The notes: generated by a model from the letters alone, not told the origin. DNA of 64,000 bases from Cohnella hashimotonis (GCF_030014955.1 NZ_JAGRPV010000001.1:682001-746000); one strand, 5' to 3'; shown: positions 25,968 to 35,458, counted from the first letter of the stretch. Numbers and translations: made by a program.

Positions 25968-27167
25968 GTGACCGACCGCGCAGCGGACATCGTCGTCGCC
26001 GGACATATCTGTCTGGATATCATACCGGCGCTGCCCTCGCATCCAGAAGGCTTAAGCCAGCTCCTGGCGCCGGGCAAGCTGGTCGAGATCGGACCGGCCA
26101 GTCTGTCGACGGGCGGCGCCGTGGCGAACACGGGGCTTGCCCTGCGGCGGCTCGGCTTCGGCGCGCGTCTCATGGGGAAGATCGGAGACGACGCCTTCGG
26201 GCGCTCGATCAAGGAATGCCTCGACGCCTACGGCGCAGGCGCGAGCGACGGCATGATCGTGTCGGCGGGCGAGAGCAGCTCCTACACGATCGTCATCAGC
26301 CCGCCGGGGATCGATCGCCTGTTCCTGCACGCGACGGGAACCAACGATACGTTCGCCGCCTCGGATGTATCTTCGGAAGCGCTTGCCGGCATTCGCTTGT
26401 TTCACTTCGGCTACCCGCCGCTCATGCGCGGGATGTACGAGAGGGGCGGCGAAGAGCTTGAACGCCTGCTAAAGTCGGCTAAAGCGGCCGGCGCGACGGT
26501 ATCGCTCGACATGGCGAGGCCCGATCCGGCGTCAGACTCCGGGCGCGCGGACTGGCCCGCGATTCTTGCCAGGGCGCTGCCGCATGTCGACGTGTTCCTG
26601 CCGAGCCTGGAGGAGATTCTGTTCATGCTCCGGCCGGATACGTACGAGGAGCTGTCCGCTCGCAGCGGCGGCGAAGAGCTGCTCGGCCTGGCTGACGGCG
26701 CGCTGCTGTCTTCGCTTGGAGCGGAGCTGCTGGCCCTTGGCGTCGCGGTGGCCGGCATCAAGCTTGGCGAGCATGGGCTGTACGTCCGCACGACAGCGGA
26801 TGCCGCGCGTTTTGCGGCGATGGGCGCCTGCGCGCCGGGGGCGGAAGCGATCGGCGATTGGCTGGGGCGGGAGCTCTTGGCGCCGTGCTTCGCGGTCGAA
26901 GTCGAAGGCACGACAGGCGCCGGCGACTGCACGATCGCGGGGCTGCTCGGCGGGCTCGCGAGCGGCTTGACGCTTGAGCGCTCGCTGCTTAGCGCCGTAG
27001 GCACGGGCGCTTGCAACGTCGAGCGCGCCGATGCCGTCAGCGGAATCCCGCGCTGGGAAGAGCTTCAGCGCCGCATCGACGCCGGCTGGCGCCAGCGGAC
27101 GCCGGTCCTGGCGCTGCCGGGCTGGGCGCAGCTTGCGGAGAGCGGGCTGTGGAGCGGCGGGCGTTAG
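25968..27167 (+). CDS. PfkB family carbohydrate kinase
   Basis: 399 aa. GTG start at 25968, behind GGGAGGAA at the end of the dehydrogenase gene. Ribokinase fold with GHICLDIIP, the sugar-binding STGGAVANTGLALRRLG, and the C-terminal anion hole and catalytic Asp in EGTTGAGDCTIAG (Asp near residue 319). It is longer than most family members (about 300-330 aa) because of an insert around 270-300 (CAPGAEAIGDWLGRE). It should phosphorylate the ketose produced in this pathway. Confidence 0.9.
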   Translation: MTDRAADIVVAGHICLDIIPALPSHPEGLSQLLAPGKLVEIGPASLSTGGAVANTGLALRRLGFGARLMGKIGDDAFGRSIKECLDAYGAGASDGMIVSAGESSSYTIVISPPGIDRLFLHATGTNDTFAASDVSSEALAGIRLFHFGYPPLMRGMYERGGEELERLLKSAKAAGATVSLDMARPDPASDSGRADWPAILARALPHVDVFLPSLEEILFMLRPDTYEELSARSGGEELLGLADGALLSSLGAELLALGVAVAGIKLGEHGLYVRTTADAARFAAMGACAPGAEAIGDWLGRELLAPCFAVEVEGTTGAGDCTIAGLLGGLASGLTLERSLLSAVGTGACNVERADAVSGIPRWEELQRRIDAGWRQRTPVLALPGWAQLAESGLWSGGR

Positions 27168-27208
27168 ATGTGGCAGAAGGCGTGTAGAGTACGCGGACTC
27201 TGTTGGAA

Positions 27209-27468
27209 GATCAGGCGCAAAAGCGCTTATCGTGGGGTGACGTAGGCCTGATCTGGTCGAGATAAGTCCCAAATGCGCTTATCGGTGAGTGACGTGGGCC
27301 TGATCTGATCGAGATAAGGCGCAAAAGCGCTTATCGGCCGGCGCCTGCAGCCTGATTTGATCGAGATCAGGCGCAAAAGCGCTTATCGGCCTGCGCCTGC
27401 AGCCTAATCTGACCGAGTTAAGGTGTAAATGAGCGTATCGACTGAGAGATGCGCGGTTTCACCGCGCA
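27209..27468. repeat. Five tandem 52-bp units with hairpin core (family A)
   Basis: Units start at 27209, 27261, 27313, 27365 and 27417, exactly 52 bp apart. Each has a 24-nt core such as GATAAGGCGC-AAAA-GCGCTTATC (27313-27335), a hairpin with one bulge, followed by about 28 nt that are also conserved (ending in CTGATCTGATCGA). The last unit is degenerate. The same core recurs at 36.4 kb. Confidence 0.9.
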
Positions 27469-27535
27469 ACTGGCGCACGCAGCCCGCGGATTGCCCAAGT
27501 TACGCGATCTCACCCCACAACTGGCGCACGCAGCC
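27450..27535. repeat. Two-unit 51-bp repeat with hairpin (family D)
   Basis: CAACTGGCGCACGCAGCC occurs at 27467 and 27518, 51 bp apart. The first copy is preceded by the perfect hairpin TGCGCGGT-TTC-ACCGCGCA (27450-27468), decayed in the second. It directly continues the 52-bp array. Confidence 0.75.
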
Positions 27536-27584
27536 TATTTCTAAATTCTGCAACCGTAATGTAAACAAACAAACATTCCAATGA

Positions 27585-28148
<564 letters not shown>

Positions 28149-28225
28149 GAGAGAAGGCTTGCCGGCGAAAGAGTGACCGGGCGGTTAGCGTCGCTGCGAG
28201 AACAAGAGGAAGCGGAGGCGGTTGG

Positions 28226-29281
28226 ATGAGGCTGTACGGCAAGGATTGGACGCGCCGCGAGCTCGAAGCGCGCGTCGGGCGCATGAGCCAGATCGGCGGT
28301 GTGCGGCGCATGACGCTGTCGGAAGGCAAGGAAGCGGGCGTCGAGCTGATCCGCGTGACGACCGGCGCGGGGTTGACGCTGGATATCGTGCCGTCCAAGG
28401 GATTGGACCTTTCGCGCGCGGAACTGTGGGGCGCGCCGCTGTCCTGGCAGTCCGCGGCAGGAGACGCGCATCCGGCCTATTACGACGCATCCGGCACGGG
28501 CTGGCTGCGGACAGCCTCGGGCGGCTTGCTCATGACGTGCGGCCTGACCCATGCCGGCTCGCCCTCGGAGACGCCCGGCGGACCGCAAGGTCTGCACGGC
28601 CGCGCGCATCATACGCCCGCTTCGCAGGTAGTCGCGCGCGAGGAGTGGGAAGGCGACGAGCTCGTCTGGAGCGTTGAGGGCACGATCGAGGAAAATGCGC
28701 TGTTCGGCGCGAATCTCAGGCTTCGTCGGCGAATCTCGGGCAAACTCGGCGTCAATGAGATTCATATCGAAGACCGCGTAGAGAACCTGGGCTTCGCCCC
28801 GTCGTCTCATATGATGCTGTACCACTTCAATTTCGGATTTCCGCTGCTGGACGAACGTGCCTCTATTATTTTGCCGCCCGCCGTCGCTTCGGAGCGAGGC
28901 GGCAAGGGGAACGTAGCCGATTGCACGCGCTGGGATCGGCCCGATCCGGCTGCCAGAGAACGCGTCTTCTATCACGAACTGCACGACCGCATAAACATGG
29001 CGGAAGCATGCGTGCACCAACCCGCTTTCCCAGCGGGACCCGGAGCAGCGGCCGTATCGGTCAAGCTGCGTTGGTCCGCGGACACGCTGCCCCGGCTCGT
29101 GCAGTGGCGCATGCCGGGCGCAGGTGCGCACGTGCTGGGCCTCGAACCGGCCAACTGCCGCGTCGAAGGCTACGAGGCGGAGGTCCGCGAAGGCGGGCCG
29201 GCCATGCTCGCGCCGGGTGCAGGGGTGACGCACAGGCTGGAGTTGAAAATAGCGGCGGAACAAGCGATGATAGAGAAATAA
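28226..29281 (+). CDS. DUF4432 family aldose-1-epimerase-like protein
   Basis: 351 aa. ATG at 28226 behind GGAGGCGG. Galactose-mutarotase-like beta-sandwich of the DUF4432 family: VVPSKGLD-like segment (DIVPSKGLDLSRAEL), GGLLMTCGLTHAG, GLHGRAHHTPAS, HMMLYHFNFGFPLLDE with the putative catalytic histidines, and LGLEPANCRVEGYE. It probably accelerates anomer conversion of the sugar used by this cluster. Seventy-seven bp downstream of the isomerase on the same strand. Confidence 0.85.
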   Translation: MRLYGKDWTRRELEARVGRMSQIGGVRRMTLSEGKEAGVELIRVTTGAGLTLDIVPSKGLDLSRAELWGAPLSWQSAAGDAHPAYYDASGTGWLRTASGGLLMTCGLTHAGSPSETPGGPQGLHGRAHHTPASQVVAREEWEGDELVWSVEGTIEENALFGANLRLRRRISGKLGVNEIHIEDRVENLGFAPSSHMMLYHFNFGFPLLDERASIILPPAVASERGGKGNVADCTRWDRPDPAARERVFYHELHDRINMAEACVHQPAFPAGPGAAAVSVKLRWSADTLPRLVQWRMPGAGAHVLGLEPANCRVEGYEAEVREGGPAMLAPGAGVTHRLELKIAAEQAMIEK

Positions 29282-29320
29282 CGAGCGGACGCGCACGGCG
29301 GACGGGAGGAGCGGCGGCAG

Positions 29321-30088
29321 ATGATCCACAATCAGGCGGACTGGAACGCGAGGCAGCGCCAGATCCATGAACAGATCGCGCAGAGCGGGGAGGTCCGCAT
29401 CTCGGAGCTGAGCGAGCGGTACGGCGTGACCGAGATGACGATCCGGCGGGATCTGGAGAAGCTTGAGGAGGGCGGGAGCGTCAGGCGCACGTTCGGCGGG
29501 GCGATCTACGTCTACCGGGACGTCGCGCTGCAGGATCGTACCGGCCTGTATATGGACGAAAAGGTGCGGATCGGCAGGCAAGCGGCTTCCCTGATCGCGC
29601 CCGGCGAGTCCGTGTTCCTGGACGGCGGTACGACGACGCTGCAGATCGCGCGGGCGCTGAGGGCCGGCCAGCAGATCACGGTCGTGACCAACGCGCTGAA
29701 TATCGCGGCCGAGCTCGCGTCCAAGCAGATACCGACGATTATGACCGGCGGCATGCTGCTCGAATCCACGCATTCGCTTGTCGGCCCGATCGCCGCGCAG
29801 AGCTTGTCCGGCATGGCGTTCGACCGCGCTTTCCTCGGGGCGACGGGACTGAGCGAAGCGCACGGCTTCAGCAATTCCAATCTGTACGAGGCCGAGATCA
29901 AGCGGATCGCCGTCCGCCAGGCGCGGGAGACGACGGTCGTGCTCGATCGCACGAAGTTCGGCGCGCGGGTGCTCGTATCCTTCGCCGGGCTCGCGGACGT
30001 GAAGCGCATCGTCACCGACCTTCCGCCGGACGGGGAGCTCGCGCGTGCCTGCGCGGAGGCCGAGGTTCGGATCGAAGTGGCCGAGTAG
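29321..30088 (+). CDS. DeoR/GlpR family transcriptional regulator
   Basis: 255 aa. ATG at 29321 behind GGGAGGAG. N-terminal DeoR helix-turn-helix RQIHEQIAQSGEVRISELSERYGVTEMTIRRDLEKLEEGGSVRRTFGGAI and C-terminal sugar-phosphate sensor domain with FLDGGTTTLQIARAL and ATGLSEAHGFSNSN. Members usually repress sugar operons and are released by a phosphorylated intermediate. It closes the sugar cluster and presumably autoregulates it; the dyad at 23922-23940 is a candidate site. Confidence 0.92.
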   Translation: MIHNQADWNARQRQIHEQIAQSGEVRISELSERYGVTEMTIRRDLEKLEEGGSVRRTFGGAIYVYRDVALQDRTGLYMDEKVRIGRQAASLIAPGESVFLDGGTTTLQIARALRAGQQITVVTNALNIAAELASKQIPTIMTGGMLLESTHSLVGPIAAQSLSGMAFDRAFLGATGLSEAHGFSNSNLYEAEIKRIAVRQARETTVVLDRTKFGARVLVSFAGLADVKRIVTDLPPDGELARACAEAEVRIEVAE

Positions 30089-30219
30089 GCCCCTTTTCTC
30101 ACCCTCGTCCTCGCTCTGGCCGGCATTTTAGCAATCTAGAAGAAATAAGCGCCTTCGTGTCGTGGTAGAATAACGTTAAGGTCCGATTTGGACAAAAACG
30201 ATACCATGAGGTGACGACG

Positions 30220-30636
30220 ATGGCTTTTCAAATTTCACAAACCTTCCTCAACCTGCCGGTCAAGGATCTGAAGCGCTCCATCGCCTTTTTCGAGGCGCTC
30301 GGCTTCGCGTTCAACCCGCAATTCACCGATGAAAATGCCGCCTGTCTGATCCTCAGCGACACGGCGTACGCCATGCTGCTGACCGAGCCGTACTTCAAGA
30401 CGTTCATCAAAAAGGACATCTCCGACGCGACGAAAACGACGGAGTTCATCATGGCCGTCTCCGTGAGCAGCAAGGAAGAAGTGCAGGAGCTTGTCCGCAA
30501 GGCGCTGGCGTCCGGCGGCTCGGTCTCGAACGATCCGCAGGATCACGGCTTCATGTATACCGAGAGCTTCCAGGATCCGGACGGCCATCTGTGGGAAGTC
30601 TTCCATATGGATCCGACGTACGTGCACGAAGGCTAA
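30220..30636 (+). CDS. VOC superfamily protein (glyoxalase/bleomycin-resistance-like)
   Basis: 138 aa. The ATG at 30220 follows TGAGGTGA; a GTG at 30211 lies inside that site. VOC fold: TFLNLPVKDLKRSIAFFEALGF at the start and ESFQDPDGHLWEVFHMDP at the end, with the acidic metal-ligand position E in LWEVF. Reaction unknown. Monocistronic, with a terminator at 30653-30695. Confidence 0.87.
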   Translation: MAFQISQTFLNLPVKDLKRSIAFFEALGFAFNPQFTDENAACLILSDTAYAMLLTEPYFKTFIKKDISDATKTTEFIMAVSVSSKEEVQELVRKALASGGSVSNDPQDHGFMYTESFQDPDGHLWEVFHMDPTYVHEG

Positions 30637-30652
30637 GAAGACGTATTGTAAG

Positions 30653-30695
30653 GAGGGTGTTCTACGTCCCGGCGGACGAAGGACATCCTCTTTTT
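30653..30695 (+). terminator. Terminator after VOC gene
   Basis: Outer stem GAGGGTGTTC / GGACATCCTC (with wobbles) and inner stem CGTCC-CGGC-GGACG, followed by five T. Confidence 0.65.
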
Positions 30696-30701
30696 CATGC
30701 G

Positions 30702-30738
30702 AAAAAAGCCCGCCGGGAACGGTTGGCCCGGGCGGACT
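30702..30738 (-). terminator. Terminator after PhnB-like gene
   Basis: On the minus strand a GC-rich stem (CCGCCCGGG / CCCGGCGGG) is followed by six U. Confidence 0.65.
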
Positions 30739-30753
30739 TCGGACGCTGGCGCT

Positions 30754-31179
30754 TTAACCTTGCTGCTGCTGCTGCTGCTGTTGCTGCTGCTCCGTAGACA
30801 CTTGCCACTCGACGCCGTACTTGTCCTGCAGCACGCCGAACAAGGCGCCCCAGAATTGCTGCTTGAGCGGGTCTTGGACATTGCCGCCGGCAGACAGCTT
30901 GTCGAACGCCGCATGGGCTTCTTCAGGGGTATCGAACAGCAGGCTCAGCGCCGTGCCGTTGCCCCGTACGATTTGCCGGCTCGGGCTGTCGGACATGAGG
31001 ATCGTGATGCCGCCCGCCACCAGGTGCAGATGCATGATCTTCTCCTTCAGCGCTTCGGGCGTGCCCGGCACGTCGCCGAACGTCATGACGGACAGCAGCT
31101 CGCCGCCCAGCGCATCTACGTAGAACTGGGCTTGCGACCTCGCGTCTTCGGAAAAAATATAGGGAACCAATCTTGCCAT
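30754..31179 (-). CDS. PhnB-like VOC protein with polyglutamine tail
   Basis: 141 aa. Start complementary to 31177-31179 (MARLVPYIFSEDARSQAQFY) behind AGGAGGCGG; the open frame extends much further without support. PhnB/DUF1338-like VOC fold with FYVDALGGELLSVMTFGD, HLHLVAGGITILMSDS and FWGALFGVLQDKYGVEWQVS. The protein then ends in ten glutamines and a glycine, encoded by a CAG/CAA run at 30757-30786. The tail is not part of the fold and could vary by slippage. Function unknown. Confidence 0.88.
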   Translation of the reverse strand: MARLVPYIFSEDARSQAQFYVDALGGELLSVMTFGDVPGTPEALKEKIMHLHLVAGGITILMSDSPSRQIVRGNGTALSLLFDTPEEAHAAFDKLSAGGNVQDPLKQQFWGALFGVLQDKYGVEWQVSTEQQQQQQQQQQG

Positions 31180-31342
31180 GTTTATCCGCCTCCTGTTTTC
31201 ATCATGCGTCTGCCGCTCCTCTTTTATTCTATCACCGCGCGCGCCGCCGATTTCTTTTCGATTGCTCTTTTGCGCGCTATGAGGGACAATGTTCCTGTTG
31301 TCCGTCGGACATGTGATCGCATCGTACGGAGGTTTAGGCACA

Positions 31343-32596
31343 TTGATCAAGCGCGCTTCGAAAATAAGCATGAACGAAATATGGCTGCTGTCGATCGTAT
31401 TCGGCGGCTTTCTGGTGTTCGGATTGTCGGAGAACGTTAAAGGTCCCGCCATCCCGCGGATGCAGCTGGACTTCGGCTTAAACGAGGGGCAGCTCGGCCT
31501 GATGCTCGCGCTCAACTCGCTCGGCTATCTGGTCGCCTGCAGCTTCACTTCTTTTCTCGCCGACAGAGTCGGCATCAAGGCAACCAGCATCGCGGCTTTC
31601 GTGTCGATGGCGGCGGGGGGCGTGCTGATCGGCATTTCGAACGGCTTTCAGGCGCTGACCGCCTCGTACTTCTTTATGTACATCGGCAACGGCATGCTGG
31701 AGATCGCGCTCGCCATCCTTGCTGCGCGTATCTTTGTCAAAAATACGGGCTTCTTGATGAACTTAGCGCACTTTTTCTACGGCTTGAGCTCGATCGTCGC
31801 GCCGATCGCGGCCGCTTCGATGATGGGCTGGAGGTTGCCTGGCGGCGATGCTGCCTTGGGATGGCGGGGCATGTATGTCATCGTGCTGATGTTGTCGCTG
31901 CTGCCGGTCATTCCGGCGCTCCTCGGACGACTTCCGGTCGAGCCGGCGCACGACGAGGCGGAGGAACGTATCTCCTACAGCAAGCTGATGCGAGATCCCG
32001 TCGCTTGGCTGATCGTGCTCGTGCTTACCTCGGGCGTCATCTCTGAGCTGTCGATCGGGAGCTGGCTGGCGAACTTTTTGGAAAAAGCATATGACTGGAG
32101 CCCGACCGACGCGTCCGGCATGCTGTCGGCCTTTTTCCTTTGCTTCACGCTCGCGCGGCTGCTGATCGGTCCGCTAACCGATCGTTTCGGCTACACGTTG
32201 TCCATCATGGTCCTGTCGCTGAGCTCAGGCATTTGCAGCATCGCGGCGTTGTTCGCGGGCGAGAGCGGCGCGATGCTGTTCGCCCTGGCCGGCGTCGGCA
32301 TCGCGCCGATCTATCCGACCGTGATGGCGCTGCTCGCCAAACGTTATCCCCGTGGCACGGGAACGGCGATTACCTTTACCGTCACGCTCATGGGTATCGG
32401 CAGCGTGCTTGGCAATCTCGCGATCGGCGGCCTGATCGAAGGGGTGCGCAACCTGTATGCCGGCAGAGGGGAGCGCGCGAGCCAAGTGCTCGGCCTGCAG
32501 GCTGGCTATGGGTTCATTGGCGCGATGGCGCTGCTGTGCACCGCCGCTTGCCTCGTGCTTTATTTTTATTTGCGCAAAAGAGGGGAAAGGTATTAA
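31343..32596 (+). CDS. MFS transporter
   Basis: 417 aa from the TTG at 31343, 10 nt after GGAGG; an ATG at 31370 is the alternative. Twelve predicted membrane helices; MFS motif A-like loop SFLADRVGIKATSIAAFVSM between helices 2 and 3 and GPLTDRFGYTLSIM in the second half. It resembles the FucP/sugar-type MFS (AHFFYGLSSIVAPIAAASMMGWR). Cotranscribed with the TauE-like gene 6 bp downstream. The substrate is unknown. Confidence 0.85.
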   Translation: MIKRASKISMNEIWLLSIVFGGFLVFGLSENVKGPAIPRMQLDFGLNEGQLGLMLALNSLGYLVACSFTSFLADRVGIKATSIAAFVSMAAGGVLIGISNGFQALTASYFFMYIGNGMLEIALAILAARIFVKNTGFLMNLAHFFYGLSSIVAPIAAASMMGWRLPGGDAALGWRGMYVIVLMLSLLPVIPALLGRLPVEPAHDEAEERISYSKLMRDPVAWLIVLVLTSGVISELSIGSWLANFLEKAYDWSPTDASGMLSAFFLCFTLARLLIGPLTDRFGYTLSIMVLSLSSGICSIAALFAGESGAMLFALAGVGIAPIYPTVMALLAKRYPRGTGTAITFTVTLMGIGSVLGNLAIGGLIEGVRNLYAGRGERASQVLGLQAGYGFIGAMALLCTAACLVLYFYLRKRGERY

Positions 32597-32602
32597 GCCG
32601 CC

Positions 32603-33364
32603 ATGGACCATATTAGTATCGGCATGCTCATGCTGGTCGTTGTCGGCGGTTTTGCGGCCGCCTTCGTCGACGCGGTCGTGGGCGGGGGCGGCCTGATCTC
32701 CTTGCCCGTGCTGCTGACGGCCGGCCTGCCGCCAGCGGCGGCGCTCGGCACCAACAAGCTGGCCGGCACGCTGTCTTCGCTCACGAGCACGCTGTCCTTT
32801 TTCGCCTCGGGTCATGTCGACGTCCGTGCCGTGCGGGGGTTAATTCCATTGTCCTTGCTTGGCGCCGCAGCCGGCACGCTGACGCTTCGGCATGTACCGT
32901 CCGGATTTCTGAAGCCGATGGTCGTCGTCATGCTGACGGTCATTGCCGTATACACACTGCTGCGCCGGGAATGGGGCGAGCGGGCTTCTTTTGTACGCTT
33001 CACCGCAAGCACCGCCTGGCTGACGGGGATCGCCGCTTTTGCGCTAGGCTTTTACGATGGCTTCTTCGGTCCCGGCACCGGCTCTTTCCTCATTTTCGCC
33101 TTTTTGCTGCTTGGCTGCGACTTCGTGAAGGCAGCCGGCAACGCCAAGGCGCTCAACTTTGCCAGCAACCTCGCGAGCCTCGCGACCTTCCTCGTTCTCG
33201 GCTCCGTCCACTATGCGGTCGGCCTGCTCATGGGCGCGGCGATGATCGCCGGCTCCTGGATCGGCTCGCGCTTCGCCATCCGCCGCGGCCGTGCATACAT
33301 CAAACCGCTATTTCTCGTCGTATGCGCTTTGCTGATCGGCAAGCAGTTGCTGGATTTGCTGTAG
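32603..33364 (+). CDS. TauE/SafE family membrane protein (sulfite exporter-like)
   Basis: 253 aa. ATG at 32603. About eight membrane helices in two halves, each with the family pattern: FVDAVVGGGGLISLPVLLTAGLPPAAALGTNKLAGT in the first and GFYDGFFGPGTGSFLIFAFLLLGCDFVKAAGNAKALNFASNLASL in the second. These proteins export sulfite, sulfoacetate or related anions. It follows the MFS gene by 6 bp. Confidence 0.88.
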   Translation: MDHISIGMLMLVVVGGFAAAFVDAVVGGGGLISLPVLLTAGLPPAAALGTNKLAGTLSSLTSTLSFFASGHVDVRAVRGLIPLSLLGAAAGTLTLRHVPSGFLKPMVVVMLTVIAVYTLLRREWGERASFVRFTASTAWLTGIAAFALGFYDGFFGPGTGSFLIFAFLLLGCDFVKAAGNAKALNFASNLASLATFLVLGSVHYAVGLLMGAAMIAGSWIGSRFAIRRGRAYIKPLFLVVCALLIGKQLLDLL

Positions 33365-33436
33365 GCGAAGCAGTTCTCTCCGAGCTTCAAGACGCTTTAC
33401 GCCGCTGTGGCGCATGTTCCGCTGACCTCGTCCCTC

Positions 33437-33456
33437 GGGGCATGCAAGCATGCCCC
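33437..33456. other. Perfect hairpin without U-tract
   Basis: GGGGCATG-CAAG-CATGCCCC, 73 bp after the TauE-like gene. No T run follows, so it is not called as an intrinsic terminator. Confidence 0.5.
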
Positions 33457-33506
33457 TGGCCGATATCCCGTCTTTAACGGCTCGCCTTGCCCATCCCTTT
33501 CACTTC

Positions 33507-33683
33507 CGGACACAGCGTCCGCTATTTCTGTAATTCGCGCGAATGGCTCATGCTTGTAGACAGAGGATTCGCTATGCCTTTCATAACTACCGGGATTCGA
33601 CTCGGCAAAGCCGATTAGCGGACTACCAGTCCGCTAAGCCGTCAACACACTACATATTTGAAAAATAGCGGTTCCTGTGTCCG
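33507..33683. repeat. 177-bp element with 21-bp inverted ends, MITE-like
   Basis: CGGACACAG-cgt-CCGCTATTT (33507-33527) and its reverse complement AAATAGCGG-ttc-CTGTGTCCG (33663-33683) match in all but the central three bases. The inside has no gene but contains the perfect 10-bp hairpin TTAGCGGACT-ACC-AGTCCGCTAA (33615-33637). No target duplication was confirmed. Confidence 0.5.
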
Positions 33684-33691
33684 CGGCTGAC

Positions 33692-33790
33692 AATAACGAC
33701 ACGAGGCATCGCTATCCGGTGGGATCTTGGTTGGTTTTACGAAATAACGACGTAAGTCTCGCACAATAACGATGGACGAAATCATTATCC
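33692..33790. repeat. Degenerate 51-bp-spaced dyad repeats (family B)
   Basis: AATAACGA starts at 33692, 33743 (51 bp later) and 33765. The third element reads AATAACGATG-GACGA-AATCATTATCC and matches, in inverse orientation, the units of the 57.66-kb array. Confidence 0.55.
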
Positions 33791-33805
33791 GAACGACATG
33801 CAGAC

Positions 33806-34762
33806 TCACTCTACCCAACCCGGCAACCGCGACTCGCCTGGCAGCGTCAACGACAGCTCGCCTTCCGCCTGACCGCCGGATTCGCCTGAGGTCGTGCTTC
33901 GCCAGCCCAGGATTTCTTTTCCTGCATCGCTTAGACGTCCCGAGGACAGGAGGTTTGTCGTGAGATGGTCCGTGCTGGACCAGAAAAGGTAGCTGCCGTT
34001 CATTTCCGGGGCTGTGCCCCTTTGGTCCGTTACCTTCATCTCCCACAGCAGTTCGAGCGTATCCTTCTCTCCGACGGGAATATGCGCCTGCCACTTCACG
34101 ATCCAGCCGTCCTCGGTCAGTTCGGCATAGGATGCTTGATCTCCGCTCACCACGATAAAACGGTCGGAACGGCCCTCGGGGAACAGGTAAGTGACGTTGT
34201 AGCCTTCGCGCTCGTGCGTGTAAGGCAGCAAATCTACGGCATAGTGAGTGAGCTCTGGCGAGAGCGACATTGTGCGGCGTCTGGCTTCAGCCAGGTCGCC
34301 GTCGCGAAGCATCGCAAGCTGCGATGCATCCAGCGGAGCGAGGATCCGCACATTCTCATCGTCCACGGACACCCGGTAGCCGAACTGCTCCGCCAGAAAA
34401 CGGAGCGGGACATACACTCTGCCTTTTACGATATGTACGGGACTGTCCAGCTTAAGGCCGCCCATATGCGCCGGATTACCGCTTGCAACTGCGGTGCTGC
34501 TGCCAACGGTGAGCCGAACGCTCTCGTTCCATTTGCCGAACGTTGCCGTTTTATCCGCCGCGTTCCATGACAACCGCAGGGCGAGCGGTCCCGCGACGGC
34601 GCTAAGCGGTACCAGCGTTCTGCCTTTCTCGACGATGGGGGAATCGGTTGCCAAGACCAGTTTGCCCTTCACGTATATGTGAGCGGGGGCTGCGGCGATT
34701 GCGGCGTCGGCGGCAGACAGCGCACTTGCGACCAAGGCGATGCAGACAATCTGCTTCAACAT
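33806..34762 (-). CDS. Secreted protein with copper-amine-oxidase-N-like (stalk) domain
   Basis: 318 aa. Start complementary to 34760-34762 behind GAGGAG. Signal peptide MLKQIVCIALVASALSAADA with cleavage near AAAP. Residues about 30-145 form the stalk domain common in Paenibacillaceae (IYVKGKLVLATDSPIVEKGRTLVPLSAVAG and GRVYVPLRFLAEQFGYRVSVDD). The C-terminal half (150-318) is not recognised and is predicted to be beta-rich. It probably acts at the cell surface. It is 87 bp downstream of the TetR gene, likely cotranscribed. Confidence 0.82.
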   Translation of the reverse strand: MLKQIVCIALVASALSAADAAIAAAPAHIYVKGKLVLATDSPIVEKGRTLVPLSAVAGPLALRLSWNAADKTATFGKWNESVRLTVGSSTAVASGNPAHMGGLKLDSPVHIVKGRVYVPLRFLAEQFGYRVSVDDENVRILAPLDASQLAMLRDGDLAEARRRTMSLSPELTHYAVDLLPYTHEREGYNVTYLFPEGRSDRFIVVSGDQASYAELTEDGWIVKWQAHIPVGEKDTLELLWEMKVTDQRGTAPEMNGSYLFWSSTDHLTTNLLSSGRLSDAGKEILGWRSTTSGESGGQAEGELSLTLPGESRLPGWVE

Positions 34763-34849
34763 GCGGACACGCTCCTCTCTGACCGTATAGACGACGGCCA
34801 AGGCGAATAGTTGCTGTCCCATGCAAACTGCTGCCTGAAGCAATGTAGG

Positions 34850-35458
34850 TCATGCCGTCAAATGCTTCATCACCATGTCTTCCATGTCGTCGAGTATTCT
34901 CCGATATTCATTATCGTCTCCATCGAGGAGGAAGCTCAGCGCCAAACCGTCCCGGACGGCCCAGAACAGATAGGCGGCCGAAGATTCGTCCAGATCGGCG
35001 CGGAATTCGCCGGCCTGCTTGCCGGACGTCAGGATCCGGTTCAGCAGATTCAGCGCCTTATTGAGGTATGCGCGGTTCGAGGCGATTAGTTCGGGACGGC
35101 GCGAGGCATAGGTCGTGAACTCCAGGTGAAACGTCAGCCATTTGCGAAGCTCGTCCAGCGGCTGCCGGCGGAAGCGCTCGAACATATGCCGGAGCATTGC
35201 CTTGGCGCTCGAGGTCTCGACATACAGCGTGTTGAGCGACTCGATCATATCGTCCATTCGGGCATGCGCCAACTGAATGTAAATCTCCTCTTTACTAGTG
35301 AAGTAACCGTAGAGCGTGCCTTTGCTGATGCGGAGATGACGCGCGATGTCGTCGGTCGTCGTCGCCTGAAATCCTTTGTCCAAGAAGCAGCGCAGCGCGC
35401 CGGCGAGAAGGGAGGCCCGCTTCTCTTCCTTGTACGCTTCCGTCACTTTGGGCGACAT
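34850..35458 (-). CDS. TetR family transcriptional regulator
   Basis: 202 aa. Start at 35458 behind GGAAAGGAGAG. N-terminal TetR helix-turn-helix LLAGALRCFLDKGFQATTTDDIARHLRISKGTLYGYFTSKEEIY (about 17-60), then an all-helical ligand domain. The downstream stalk-domain gene is its only close neighbour, so it may regulate itself and that gene. Confidence 0.92.
   Translation of the reverse strand: MSPKVTEAYKEEKRASLLAGALRCFLDKGFQATTTDDIARHLRISKGTLYGYFTSKEEIYIQLAHARMDDMIESLNTLYVETSSAKAMLRHMFERFRRQPLDELRKWLTFHLEFTTYASRRPELIASNRAYLNKALNLLNRILTSGKQAGEFRADLDESSAAYLFWAVRDGLALSFLLDGDDNEYRRILDDMEDMVMKHLTA

Noticed and set aside
30141..30175. Further family A/B element (GAAATAAGCGCC and GAATAACG)
   Set aside because: Only fragments match, the spacing does not fit, and the TAGAAT part could simply be the -10 box of the 30220 gene.
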